DNA from: Actinomycetota bacterium
Lineage (GTDB): Bacteria > Actinomycetota > Nitriliruptoria > Nitriliruptorales > JAHWKO01
Direction of reading: 5' to 3'
Assembly (NCBI GenBank): GCA_019347675.1
Contig: JAHWKW010000025.1
Coordinates: forward strand, 1-41,189
Length of the DNA stretch: 41,189 nucleotides
A model generated the notes under the pieces. It searched no databases, was not told where the DNA came from, and saw only the letters and a list, made by a program, of their open reading frames with translations. The translations under genes and the position numbers were made by a program. Shown here piece after piece: positions 40,664-41,189 of this stretch (position 1 is the stretch's first letter; each line of letters begins with the position of its first letter).

Positions 40664-41189
40664 CTAGTGGTCCGTAACTGACGTGTTTTGACGGTTGGCC
40701 TTGTCGAGGATCTCGTCGGCGGTCTTGGTCCACGCGAACGGTTGGCAGCGGTCGTTCCAGGTGTCGATGAACCGTCGTATGGCGGCGGTGACGTCTTTGA
40801 CGGACCGGAAGCTGCCGGGGCGGATCGCTTGGCGGGTGTTGATCGCGAAGAACACCTCGACGAGGTTCATCCATGACGAGTACGTCGGAGTGAAGTGCAG
40901 GTGGATCCGCGGATTCTTGTCGAGCCACTGGTGCACGTCTTGGTGCTTGTGCGCGGAGTAGTTGTCGACGATGACGTGCAGCTGCCGGCGCGGGTAGGCC
41001 TTGGCGACCTGGCGGAGGAACTTCAAGAACTCGGCGTTGGTGTGACGGGGGTAGCAGGCGTCGATGACCTTGCCGGTGGCGACCTCCAGCGCGGCGAACA
41101 GGGTCGTGGTGCCGTGCCGACGGTAGTCGTGGGTCTGACGCTCGGGTAAGCCACGACGAAGCGGCAGGATCGGCCGGGTGCGCTCCAAC
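40664..41189 (-). CDS. IS630 family transposase (5' end outside the window)
   Basis: About 174 residues of the DDE_3 catalytic domain: ERTRPILPLRRGLPER, RRHGTTTLFAALEVATGKV, the second catalytic Asp in HVIVDNYSAHKH, HFTPTYSSWMNLVEVFF with the final acidic residue, and a helical end. The first catalytic Asp and the helix-turn-helix lie beyond the right edge. The frame is open to the edge, so the apparent Leu/Met start at 41188 is only where the window ends. Nothing visible is broken. Confidence 0.9.
   Translation of the reverse strand, partial: LERTRPILPLRRGLPERQTHDYRRHGTTTLFAALEVATGKVIDACYPRHTNAEFLKFLRQVAKAYPRRQLHVIVDNYSAHKHQDVHQWLDKNPRIHLHFTPTYSSWMNLVEVFFAINTRQAIRPGSFRSVKDVTAAIRRFIDTWNDRCQPFAWTKTADEILDKANRQNTSVTDH

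Noticed and set aside
1-41189. CRISPR array or phage structural module
   Set aside because: No regularly spaced repeats were seen by eye, and no capsid, tail, portal or terminase-like proteins occur in any frame.

Overview
This 41 kb window is high-GC chromosomal DNA of a bacterium that I read as a deep-branching member of the Actinomycetota (Nitriliruptoria or Acidimicrobiia would fit; the sequence does not settle it). The reasons are the very GC-rich codon use, a SepIVA-like protein in the mycobacterial-type rnc/coaD neighbourhood, an ACT-HAD SerB, a CofC-type F420 enzyme, a dodecin, and a BldC-type regulator.

Positions 1-34700 are ordinary dense core genome. A minus-strand block (11.3 kb down to 0.37 kb) runs recG-rsmD-coaD-sepIVA-like-DUF177-rpmF-rnc-mutM-like-acyP-small coiled-coil gene-smc: chromosome maintenance, DNA repair, ribosome parts and RNA processing. 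From 11.6 to 15.1 kb lie rpmB, thiL-thiD (thiamine), a stand-alone Lrp/AsnC ligand-binding protein and ddl (peptidoglycan). From 15.3 to 22 kb is a mixed region: an MFE-2-like SDR, cofC, an SRPBCC protein, a second SDR, mgtC, a LapA-like membrane protein, a cold-shock-like protein, an unknown two-gene unit (coiled coil plus a possible ADP-ribosyltransferase-like protein) and an aldo/keto reductase. From 22 to 28.1 kb come serB, an exported beta-propeller protein and dapC-dapD-dapE of the succinylase lysine/diaminopimelate pathway. From 28.1 to 34.4 kb come tRNA-Glu, tRNA-Gln, gltX, purB, dodecin, an FAH-family hydrolase, a 46-residue membrane protein and citramalate synthase.

Positions 34700-41189 are an insertion-sequence graveyard. 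An alcohol-dehydrogenase-like gene start is cut off at an IS3-family remnant. An AT-richer patch carries tiny ORFs. A complete ISL3-type element (36893-38310) with 8-bp target duplications splits a pyridoxamine-phosphate-oxidase-like gene. Then come a bldC-like gene, a frameshifted tyrosine recombinase, an SRPBCC gene and an IS630-type transposase running off the right edge.

The observations I would follow first are: a MutM/Fpg homologue whose catalytic N-terminal proline and several other active-site residues are replaced; a leaderless coiled-coil gene plus possible ART-like gene fired from a -10 box that overlaps the divergent -10 box of the neighbouring reductase; TANNNT boxes in front of most transcription units, several with leaderless geometry; and a 14-bp perfect hairpin joining the dapE stop codon to the CCA end of tRNA-Glu. 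I found no CRISPR array, no phage structural genes and no clearly complete novel defence system.
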